Assembly (NCBI GenBank): GCA_020466095.1
Contig: CM035806.1
Span: 126,660,393-126,724,392, forward strand
DNA: 64,000 nucleotides
From: Chlorops oryzae
Lineage: Eukaryota; Arthropoda; Insecta; Diptera; Chloropidae
Direction: 5' to 3'
Program-made: the position numbers and the translations under genes
The notes under the pieces: generated by a model
Database searches by the model: none
Told to the model about the DNA's origin: nothing
What the model saw: the letters and a program-made list of their open reading frames with translations, nothing else
Shown here: piece by piece, positions 54,517-64,000 of the stretch
Layout: every line of letters starts with the position of its first letter
Position numbering within the stretch: the first letter of the stretch is position 1

Positions 54517-55533
54517 GGGGGAATGAAAAATGGCCCCAATGAAAAATGGCCCCAAATTCAAAATGAAAAAAGGCCCCAAATTTTGGGGCAATTTTGCATT
54601 TTGAAAAATGACCCCAAATCAAAAATGAAATTTGGCCCCAAAATAAAATGAAAAAAGGCCCCAAAATCAAAAAGAGGTGTTTTTAATCTAAATGAAAAAT
54701 GATCCCAAACTAGAAGATAAAAATGGTCCTATGAAATTTTAAAAACTAGAAATGAAAAATGGCCCCAATTTTGGGGTAATTTTTCACTATGCAAAATGGC
54801 CCCACTTTAAAAAATGAAATTTGGCCCCAAAATCAAATGATAAGTCAAGAATATAAAACAGGGCTGGAACGCGAAATGAATTCATAACCAAATAAAAGAG
54901 GCCCCGACTTTTGGGGTCATTTTGCATTATGAATTATAGCCCCAACATGAAATAAAAAACCGCCCCAAGAATCAGGATTCGTTTTGAATGCAAATGAAAA
55001 ATGGCCCCAAACTACAACTTGAAATTTTTTAATTGAAAAATGGCCCCAAGATTGGGGTAATTTTGCATTATGAAAAATCACCCCAATTCAAGAAAGGAAA
55101 AAATGCCCTAAACTTGGGGTAATTTTGCATTATGAAAAAAGACCCCAAATCAAAAAAGGAAAAATGACCCCAAACTTGGGGTAATTTTGCATTATGAAAA
55201 GACCCCAAATCAAAAAAGGAAAAATGACCCTAAATTTGGGGTAATTTTGCATTATGAAAAAAGACCCCAAATCAAAAAAGGAAAAATGGCCCCAAAATTA
55301 GGGTAATTTTGCATTATGAAAAAATACCCCAAATCAAAAAAGGAAAAATGGCCCCAAACTCAATGTAATTTTTGAAAAATGCAAAATGACCCCAAACAAA
55401 AAGGAAAAAATACCCCAAAAAAAATGAAAAATCGCCCCAAAATTCGTGTTGTTGTTTTCAATATTAAGTTTTGGGGTCATTTTTCATTTTGAGTTTGGGG
55501 CCATTTTACATTGGGGCCATTTTTCAGGGAGCC
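54517..55533. mobile_element. Mutator-like MITE made of GGCCCCAA tandem repeats
   Basis: A perfect 9-bp duplication GAACTATTT (54508-54516, 55534-55542) fits Mutator-type insertion. The ends share TGAAAAATGGCCCCAATG in inverse. The interior is about 1 kb of degenerate repeats; at 55020-55360 there are five to six tandem units of about 60 bp, each with a CCCCAAA...TTTGGGG palindrome and ATTTTGCATTATGAAAAA. No coding content. Superfamily is inferred from duplication length. Confidence 0.75.
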
Positions 55534-55789
55534 GAACTATTTAGCCTTCTTGATTTACGAGTTTTTGAGGCATTTGAAGCAAATACACGTTTAAGGGAGA
55601 ACCCCTAGTGTAACTACCCTTCAGGACGTGTCGGGAAAATTTCCTAAAAGCTACTAGTGCTTTCACCAGATACTAAAGAACTAGTGCAAATGGAGGTAGA
55701 TTTTCGTATAAAGCATATACTTAGCAGCAAATAGTAAAATTAGTATTTCCAAAATAAACACGTTAAAATCGATATCTCCGTTATTTTAA

Positions 55790-56308
55790 CCCTCTAGCAT
55801 GCAAAATTGAACGGCTAGAAATTTTTTGACGAAAAATTTTTTCTAAAATAGTTTGGGTGCGTGGAATCCGAATCTGATGTTGAAATCCAAAAAAAAATTA
55901 TCTGTCGACCAGGTGAAAAAATCGAAAAACCGCCCCCTCTAAAATTCTTGCGAAAAAAATATAATATTTAATATAATAAAATAAGAAATTATTCGAAAGT
56001 AGAAGGTTCAAATCACTCAGAAAATATTATTTCACATGATTCGGCAAACAAAAACAAAAGTTTTGGTTGTTTGAAAATTAAAAAAAACAATTGTACGAAA
56101 AGTTTTTACGTGCTAATTTCTTGGTTAACGCATTCAAATGACTGTAAAAACTCAACCAAACGTCACAGAGACTTCAGTGATCGCTCAAAATGTGCTCAGA
56201 GACTTGCCAGATGCTAATAATCATATTGACATACAAATATATCAACGGATTTGCTGCCATTTAGCTTTTATTGATGCCCGCCTGAGGGCGGTCTTACATG
56301 CTAGAGGG
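55790..56308. mobile_element. piggyBac-like MITE
   Basis: A 519-bp element with ends CCCTCTAGCATG and CATGCTAGAGGG, flanked by TTAA on both sides (55786-55789, 56309-56312). CCCT starts and TTAA duplications are diagnostic of piggyBac. No transposase frame. Confidence 0.82.
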
Positions 56309-56383
56309 TTAAATGACATTTTTTTGCAGAAATTTTTTTTCCAAAACATCACCAAAGGGTGTAACTTTCTCATGTAAGAGAAG

Positions 56384-57301
56384 TACACACAGAAAAATAT
56401 GACGATATAAAGTCGATAAGATCCCCTTATTGAGCGATTTTTATAGAGAAATCTGCTTAAACTATATGAACGATGTGCTTTTTCCATAGAGAAAACTCTT
56501 TGAATGCATAGAGAAAATCTTATTTTAATAGATATCCTCATATAATTCATGTGAATATCTTATTATTTCTGTTGAAGAATATGGAAAACTTCTTGATATA
56601 GTCAAAATAATAAGGTGACCTTATCAATCAAACTAAATATGTGACATTCTTATAAAAATTACGTTTTGATAAGATATCCTTATCGGAAGAAAATCGCTCT
56701 AAGAAGAAGCCCTTTTAATATTAAAAGCAAGACTTATTGATTTAAAAAAGTATATGAATTCCGTACTCATTCCATAGTTTAAAAATACAAAGCAGTTGTT
56801 TGGCACTTAAATTGATATAATAAAACCTAGCAAGCTCAAATCATATCTCACGATGACGTAGTTGAAGTGTGCTAGATTTGTAATCTGGAAGGTCCGAATT
56901 TGAACCAGGCAACAGGCAAAAGAATTTGTGGAAAAATTGAGAATTAAACAGGCAAGTGAATTTCAAGGAAAAACAACGGGGAAGCAGAATGTAAGTTGCC
57001 AACGAATAAGTAAGTTGCTTTCATCGCGCCTTCCAAAACGTCACGCACCAAGCTCTTTCAAAAAATTCCTTGTAGAATCTTTTTTTTTTTATTTTTTTAA
57101 GCATAAAAAGTTTGGTAAAATCTTTTATTTCTCGGTTTTTTATTTAAATAATGTAAATGTTAAATTATCTACCTTTCCAAAAAAAAAAAAAAAATTTTTT
57201 TTTAAAACGCTCGCTGGAGCAGGGATCGAACCCGCCGACCTGGTTTTTTTACAAGAATTCATATCAAAATTAAGAAGTTATCTTCTTAACTTTTCGGTGT
57301 A
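56384..57301. mobile_element. TIR element with GATAAG motifs and tRNA-like end
   Basis: The ends TACACACAGAAAAATAT and TTTTCGGTGTA are weak inverses, related to 36687-37558. GATAAGATATCC/GGTGACCTTATC words recur in the left half. A minus-strand B box (GGGATCGAACC, 57222-57232) and a weaker plus-strand tRNA-like stretch near 56868-56912 are present. A frame of 124 codons at 56928-57302 spans this and is not a gene. Confidence 0.55.
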
Positions 57302-57862
57302 GTGTTAAACTATACCAAATATATCCAATTAGTTCCCCCAGCACCAGAACAGCTATAGTTCAAAACTGAACTGTTGATTTCCCGTCCTCACGCAATGTTA
57401 ATTTTATATAGTGCAATGCATTGGGAGCATTCCAAAGAAAATGATACTTATGTCCCGTACAAACAGGCAAAAACTAATATAATTACTCAAAAATTTTGGA
57501 AAGGGCACCTTATATCTTGTTAAGTATCTTAATATGAGTACATTAAAAAAATCTTTTCATAAAATTAATCATTCAAACATAAAAAGTATCATGCATTTTA
57601 TTTGTCCCGTACGTGGAATGCTCCATTGGCAGGGGTATAAAAATGAACTAGTACTAGTGAAATTTTGCACTAGAACAACGTTAGAGATGAGCTACTCGTA
57701 TGTCCTGAAGGGTAAGTAAATAAAAATTTCAATACATAACCGATGTTATTCTTGATTCGATCATAGGGCGGAATAGGGCATACATTGTGTATATGACAAT
57801 CAACGAAATGCGTGACTTTTACATGAGGATGAATAGAAATAAAAAAAAAAATTTGGTGTATT

Positions 57863-58646
57863 TATACCCGACACACTCTGTGTCGAGGGTATATTGCGTT
57901 TGTGTGGTTGTGTGTAACACCCAGAACCAGTCGAGATAGACCATACAAAATGTATATAGAAATGATCAGCGTCACCAGGAGATTCGATTTAGACATGTCC
58001 GTCCGTCTGTCCGTCTGTTTGTATACAGTCGAGAATGGACCCGATCGGACCATTTTTAGGGGTACCTCTAGTACTAGGGTCTGTTACGAAAATCACAAAA
58101 ACTGCTCTAAACTCGAAGTTTTTCAACATATTTTGATGAAATTTGATATTTGAACATGTTTCAAGGCAAGTAATACGATTTCCAAAAATTTTAAAAGTGG
58201 GCGTGGCAGAAAGGCGTTTTTCGAAAATTGTCCCCTACACCCGAACTTCAAATGGGACTTGAACGAAAGTTGGCACTTATGCTTCTTTTGTAGCCATAAA
58301 CATTCTCCCAAAAAATTTCCTAGATCGGTCCATTATTAAGGGTACCTCCAGTACAAGGGTCTGTCACAAAAATCTCAAAGCTGCCTCAAAATCGGACTTT
58401 TTCCAAATATTTCAATGAAACTTAGGATTTGAGGGTATATCTAAGCCTCCGATTAGAATTCCAAAAAATTGTAAAAGTGGGCGTGGCAGAGGGGCAGTTT
58501 TCATAAAGAAATATAACAAAACTCGGTGTATGGGGGGCCCCTTATGGTCTTAAACACCTCTTGATATTAAAAATTATTTGAACACGTGTGTCTGTGTCGG
58601 GTATTCTATTGTCAGACTCGCCTGACTATAACACCCTTACTTGTTT
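57863..58646 (-). mobile_element. INE-1/DINE-1-like, copy F
   Basis: Inverse orientation. It starts with TATACCCGACACACTCTGTG and its palindromic partner, has ATGATCAGCGTCACCAGGAG, GGGCGTGGCAGA twice, and ends CTATAACACCCTTACTTGTT. Near full length. Confidence 0.72.
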
Positions 58647-58661
58647 TTCATTCGATAGGTA

Positions 58662-58785
58662 CAGTCGAAACTCTTTATAACGATCTCCTCTTTAACGAAT
58701 TTTTCACTAAAGCGAATCTTTTCAAGGTGCCTTTTTTTGTCCTTATAACGAATTCTCTCTATAACGAGTTTTTCCGCCCCCAGTA
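58662..58785. mobile_element. pogo-like fragment, one end
   Basis: CAGTCGAAACTCTTTATAACG resembles the end of 53927-54099, followed by TATAACGAATTCTCTCTATA. I found no matching right terminus. Confidence 0.45.
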
Positions 58786-60365
58786 TTATTTTTTGTACAT
58801 TCGTGACCACATTTTCTAACATTTTCCTTCTGGGTTTCTTTTGTAATTTGATAGTAGTAATTTGGTAGCTTTACATGTGGTGCAGAAGATGAGTTTCCTT
58901 GAATTTTAGTTCTCCTAAGGATACCAATAAAAATACGGTCGCAAACGTATGAAAAAAATACTGGGAGCAGAAATGCCCATATCCTACTGTGTGTTAAAAA
59001 AAACGTATGTTTTCGTAAGACCTCTCCCACAGCCTTTTGGACTAACACATTAACTGAGGAGGCGTTAAATTCTTATTTTCTCTTTTTTTAAAGAGTTCCT
59101 TAGCCCTCTGCAGCTAACGATGTAGTCTGACAGACCCCGCAAGACAGAAACTCTTGCGTTCGCTTGTAAAATCTGAATTTACAATCGGGAGAAAAATGAC
59201 TTTTATTTCAAATTTTTATACTTTTTGGCATGGAAACTGTATTTACTCTTATAAGAAATAAGACCACGAAGGCGCCAGTCAGGCATTTGAAGAGGGAAAT
59301 CGGTTTAGAGGTGAGCCGTCTGTTATACCACACGTTAGTTATCACCCCCATTACAACACAAATTTCTATTGAAACTAGCGGAAAAGTTCACATGAAATAT
59401 TATACAGTATAGGAGTGTATAACATTAAAATTAGACCACTCAGCTGCAGTGGGTTAGCCATAAATCTCTTAATAACATTTTGCGATGGTAATGCGATAAT
59501 GCTGAGAGTGACATTTAGAAAATTTATTTCAATTGATTTCATTTATATTTATATAAAGACATTTATCACAGTTAATATTACATTTACACAAATGCATATG
59601 TATCTCTAAAGTAAGCATATACTTATACATACATATCAAAGCATACACATAAATCTGCAATAGTTTACGCACTTTCAGATTATTAATCACTCTGAAAAGC
59701 TTGAATGTAAACGTGCATTTTTTTTTTCAAATATTGAAAAAATGTCCTGCAAAAACCTGCAACTTCGCCTACACATTTCATTTCTTGACATGAAAATAAT
59801 AAGTCAAGCATTCAAAAGAAATCAAAATTATTTGATATGTGCTGTTCATACAAAACTCATAAAGACAAAATGAGGAAAAAAGAGGAAAAAAAAAACAAAC
59901 AAAAAAATTGAATTTATATTAAATAACTTTTCAGAATAAATTCCTTCAGTCTATAGCTGGAAAAGACTGAATTTATTAAGTCGGAGATTAAAAACAAGTA
60001 CATATATCCTTATCTAACGGACACACTCATTCATATATATGTATGTATCGTGCGTTCTAAATTCAGAATTTTTGCAACTTTGAAGTTCAGTGTATAAAAT
60101 TTTTTTAAAAATTATTTAAAATACGTGAAATTAATTTCTTTTGAATGAATATGTTTCATATAAGTCATAAAGCTTCTAAAAATCATTAATATAATACAAT
60201 TAGGACCAACAAAGAAAAATTCACTAAAGTAAACTATAAGGAATTAGAATAAAATCCGGTTCTTAATTCAAATTAACAGAATAGAGTACCTTTTGCAGTA
60301 CCGGTAACATGCATTATGTTAAACTTGAATAAAAAAAATATTATAAAGCTCGGAAAGAAAACAAT
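58786..60365. other. Intergenic / 3' flank of UBE3B-like gene
   Basis: AT-rich with no supported gene. It presumably includes the 3' UTR of the minus-strand ligase gene next to it. Confidence 0.4.
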
Positions 60366-63300
60366 TTAGGATAACTCGAATCCGGTATTGCTGCTTACAG
60401 CGTATCGCAGTTTATCGCGCAGCGTTGATTTCTTTTGGTAATTTGGTAGTTTCAATAGATTAAAACATGTTGAAGATGTTGGAAGTCGATTGAGGGGATC
60501 CTTTTTTCGTATTGTGAAAAATCCTCGAATAACACTGCCGATCGTATCGCCAGTATCCTCATCGTCGCCGACCTCAACACATCGTATCGAGAATGGTGGC
60601 TCCAAATGAGCGAATCCCAACAACGGTGGTTTAGAACAGCTCGTTACAAACTGCGGCATGTTTTTATTTATTTATTTATTTATTCATTTTTTTTTTAAAG
60701 AGATTATTTTAGGAATTATTTTATTTAATCTGAATTCGATAAAATTATTTTACCTTTAGAAATAGTTTTCGTTCCTCCTCGGTAAAGTCTTTGGCAAGTA
60801 TATCCCAAAGCCAACCAACAACGCGATGGGAATCATGAAAGCCGCCATAATACTGTGTATGCTTGCGAAGATCACGTAAATCCAATGGCACCGTATCGCC
60901 TGATATGAGACGTTGCAATTCTGGTGGTGAGAATAATGATAACCATTCGGTGTTCACAATGCTGCGAAAACCACGATTGAACGCCTGCGTTTGTTCACGT
61001 ATCTGAGTGTTCATATGAAAGTAGGCCATATAGTGTATGTAAACGAGCTTATTATGATCAGTGACGACGCGTGCTTTACCGCCGGGATGTAATTCATGCG
61101 TAACTATCTTTCCCATGACATCTTGATCAACGGAAAATGTTAAATTCAAATCGGCAACATCTTGTTTATAATGTTTGATGAATGTCAAGCTGCGATATAA
61201 TTCATTGTCAAGCGATGGCAGCTCGTCCATGCACGAGTACAGAGCCTGATGTGTTTGTCCCAAAAGCTGTGATAGAAAGAACGACGCAAAAGGGACATCG
61301 ACAACGATGCCTTCGTAAACTGCTTTGCCAAGCATGCGTCCAACAAATTCGAACAATTGCAAATGATTATCCTGAACGTATGAGATCGGCGATGGATACA
61401 AGCGTTGATCAGATGTGGTTTTGAATAGATTAAGCGAAGGATCGAAAACGCGCTTGATTGTCTCCTCGAGAAACTCTTTAAAAACGCCATCTTGATCAAT
61501 GCCAGCCTCATGTAGGCCTTGTTGATTGATAAATCGGACACGTATTACACCCTGCGACATTTAAATAAATATGCATTTTTTAATGTTTTATTATATGTAG
61601 GTACATATGCATTGTTTTTTTTTTGTTCTCTGTTATGCGATTATTTAACGCGTGGTAGATGATTTATTATCCTTACCTTCAAAGCATGCGGACGAAGTGC
61701 CGCTAACTGGCGATAGCCGTCTTCGACGATGCGATCGCGATGAACAACGATCAATGCCGATCTGGGTGAAGCACATGCACTTTCGGTTAAGCCCATGACT
61801 GCTTTTTCGTTCTGAACGAATTTTCGAAAAAGTTTAACACGATCTTCATGTGGTATAATGTGTGGCATTTTCTGTAAAAGTATGACGGCATGCTTTTTCG
61901 CCTTTTCAAAGTCGTTAATGAAGACTGACGGTTTGACTTCAGGGATTAACCAATGATTTGTGGGTGCAAAACGACGACGACAATCGCGCCGATAGAGACA
62001 CAGCAACAGAGTGTGGAGTGATATAAATACTGGGCTTTGTATAATATTTTTGGTAGCTAAAAAATAACATGGTAGAAAAAGTAGGTTTTTTTTTTTGTAA
62101 TTCATTATAGAGAAATAGAAAATTTTTCCCTTTACCTAAAATGTTATCGTTGATAAGACGATATAGTATATTGTTGAGAAAGTATGTCAACATGACGTAA
62201 TCATTCAGCAAAAATGGTCTCTGTTCAGTATACATTTCGTATTCATCCAAAATTCTAAAAAAAATTTATTAAATAATATAGAGTTTATTTTTATCGCATT
62301 CAATAGTTGTGCTTGTGCGAAGAAAATTTAAGATCCTTACGTTACGTAATGTGTCATACAGTCGCAAAAGAGCATTAACATCGAGCCTTGTGGTTTTGAG
62401 AGAGCATCTTCATTTTTAAGAATTTCCAAAAATTCTTTCATGCCACAATTCGGTCCCAATGATGTTATTAGCAACCATAAGTCATGCAAGACATTGTCAT
62501 TATAGCAGATACCTTGGAAGACAAAAGAAATCAAATGAGAAAACTGCATTTTTTCAATCTCGTATATAATGAATCAATAATATTCTCTGTGCAATCGGAT
62601 GAATAACATCCAATTTTAGCGAACATTTCGCTATTTGAGTTTAAAACTTATATACCGAATATGAATAAAAGACATTGGATGATTCAAGAGTTGTGTCCAG
62701 GTCTCTTGGAAAAAATTCATTAAAAATTATGAAAAATGCAATAAAAACAATGAAAAAATTTCCAATAAAGTCTTAAAGCTCATTCTTCTGAAAAATGTCC
62801 TTAATGTCTTTTTCTATCGTTTAAAATTCATAAAAAAAAAGTTTATTTTGAAGGTGTTTCTTCGTATTCATTGCAATTAAAAATTTAGTGCAAGAAAATA
62901 TTAATAAAATAGTCAAAAATTATTAATTGAAATGAATTTTTGGGCATTAGTTAAAGATTTTAAGAGCATTTTCCAGATGCATTATTTTCGATATTTTAAA
63001 AGTATCTTTTTAATAGTTTTTTAACGCAATTTTCGGTATTTTTAGGGAATTTTTCCTTAGGCCTAATTAAGTCTATTTATCGCTTTATGTACATAGTTAT
63101 TTTAATATCGAAAATGCACAGTTTAGCTTCCAATCATCCACTTCGCTTGAAATGCCTGTGCAGTAAGTATAGCCCAACTGCGTAACTCTTCTGCAAATTC
63201 TATAACGCGAACTGAATTTGGTGGCAATAGCATTTGGAAAAAGTTCTACATCAAAGTTCTGTTGCTCGAAGTCGCCATAAATCGAATAAAATCTTTGAAC

Positions 63301-64000
63301 TACAATCATTTGATCTTAGTTTGTATTTAAAATGGAGTATAGCTGTAACATACATATCTTGAAACTCTCGACTTAGATGAAATATAATAAATGATGAGAT
63401 TTCCAACTGAACGTGGAATGTGGAATACCTGTAAGTATGTCTAGCTTCAGTTGGGACAAAGTGTTCAGTGCCGCATAGAACATTGCGCAAATGCGTGATA
63501 CTTGAACAACCGCATTTGAGTCTAAACGGCGCCATTTGGAAGATTTACTAAGATGACCGCGAGTTGAGCTGCGATCCAGAGCTCGGCGTAACAAATTGCT
63601 ACTGGATGATTGATTCGGTGCTTGAAATTCAATGCGTTCAAAATTTGCATTAATTTCCTTTAAAAGATCGCCAAGCAATATTTTAATGCAACGATGACTC
63701 CATAGCATGTGAAATTGTTTTTTTATGAGAGTAACATTTTGATTTTGCGCAGCATCCGAAGACGGTGTATGCCAGCCCAACAGATCATGCCATTGCGTAA
63801 AAACTCCTTTGGTGGTTACGGTACACGGTATACTTTCTAGTAATATCGTTGTGGTATTCTTTGAGGAGGAAAATAACAAAAATTCAATGTACATACTTAT
63901 GCATTTATGTATAAAATTGATGTAAAGTTTTAAAGCAGTCTTTCTGAATTATTTTTACTTACAATTAAAAGTGGATATGCAAGTGTTTTGGCTTCGGTTA
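60366..64000 (-). CDS. UBE3B: UBE3B-type HECT E3 ubiquitin ligase, 5' end off window
   Basis: Accepts ubiquitin from an E2 on a catalytic cysteine and passes it to target proteins. I read exons, in gene order, at 64000-63963 (partial), 63858-63429, 62512-62341, 62254-62136, 62056-61677, 61551-60754 and 60650-60366; all junctions keep frame and use GT/AG. About 740 residues are visible of a protein usually near 1070. The N-terminal part with the IQ motif lies beyond the right edge. The HECT domain fills the last three exons: [37 protein letters not shown] and, in the last exon, the active-site motif [14 protein letters not shown], with Cys at 60467-60465. The C-terminus ends GFELS. The upstream piece CDCMTHYVT and RRDCRRRF, with LDILTG, separates UBE3B from other HECT ligases. 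The Drosophila counterpart is probably CG5087. Introns are 55 to over 900 bases; the long one (62513-63428) is AT-rich and holds nothing I recognise. Confidence 0.93.

Larger units (their letters stand above)
55614..57715. mobile_element. TIR element carrying two nested elements
   Basis: The ends are CTACCCTTCAGGACG and the near-inverse TGTCCTGAAGGGTA. ACTAGT words lie inside both ends, as in 6748-7209. A piggyBac-like MITE (55790-56308) and a tRNA-like TIR element (56384-57301) are inserted within it. Confidence 0.58.

Noticed and set aside
54517..55533. CRISPR-like array
   Set aside because: Repeats are degenerate, there are no unique spacers, and the flanks are a transposon target duplication in a eukaryotic genome.
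56928..57302. 124-codon frame
   Set aside because: It spans a poly-A tract and the tRNA-like right end of a TIR element.

Overview
This 64 kb window is nuclear DNA of a higher fly (Diptera, Schizophora). I favour a tephritid-like genome, which is inference. The evidence is AT-rich sequence, short introns with GTAAGT/AG borders, three conserved animal genes whose exons can be spliced by eye, several INE-1/DINE-1-like repeats, an irritans-type mariner and an env-bearing gypsy/errantivirus. Nothing bacterial or organellar is present.

Host genes: (1) Ppme1, protein phosphatase methylesterase 1, six exons, + strand, 32308-34882. (2) A UPF0193/C22orf23-family gene, three exons, - strand, 50901-52090. 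(3) The 3' two-thirds of a UBE3B-type HECT ubiquitin ligase, - strand, 60366 to the right edge. Each predicted coding frame joins without a break. I found no other convincing host gene; most other open frames lie in repeats.

The rest is a dense, nested transposon landscape. 1-10.6 kb: two independent inverted insertions of one hAT-like MITE (1047-2743), a fold-back element, further MITEs and pogo-like minis. 10.6-18.1 kb: a segment bounded by about 0.5-kb inverted repeats, split by INE-1-like, Harbinger-like and hAT-like insertions. 18.5-23.4 kb: TIR elements and a complete mariner (20585-21877) with an open 348-codon transposase. 23.5-32.2 kb: an inverted-repeat pair, Tc1 and LINE remnants, and nested MITEs ending beside the Ppme1 start. 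35.7-40.1 kb: LINE remnants and a 2.1-kb Tc1-type element carrying a second element. 40.5-47.6 kb: a hAT-like element split by a 5.8-kb errantivirus whose pol is mostly deleted but whose env is open and whose LTRs differ at one base. 47.8-50.5 kb: INE-1-like copies. 52.4-58.8 kb: a deleted pogo element keeping a zinc-finger tail, a pogo MITE, a 1-kb tandem array with 9-bp target duplications, and a nested stack including a piggyBac-like MITE.

Many of these elements show target-site duplications directly in the sequence, so boundaries and insertion order can be read. I saw no wholly new gene system. The most unusual points are the intact mariner, the pol-deleted but env-intact retroelement, the twin insertions forming a long palindrome, and several TIR elements carrying tRNA-like Pol III box motifs.
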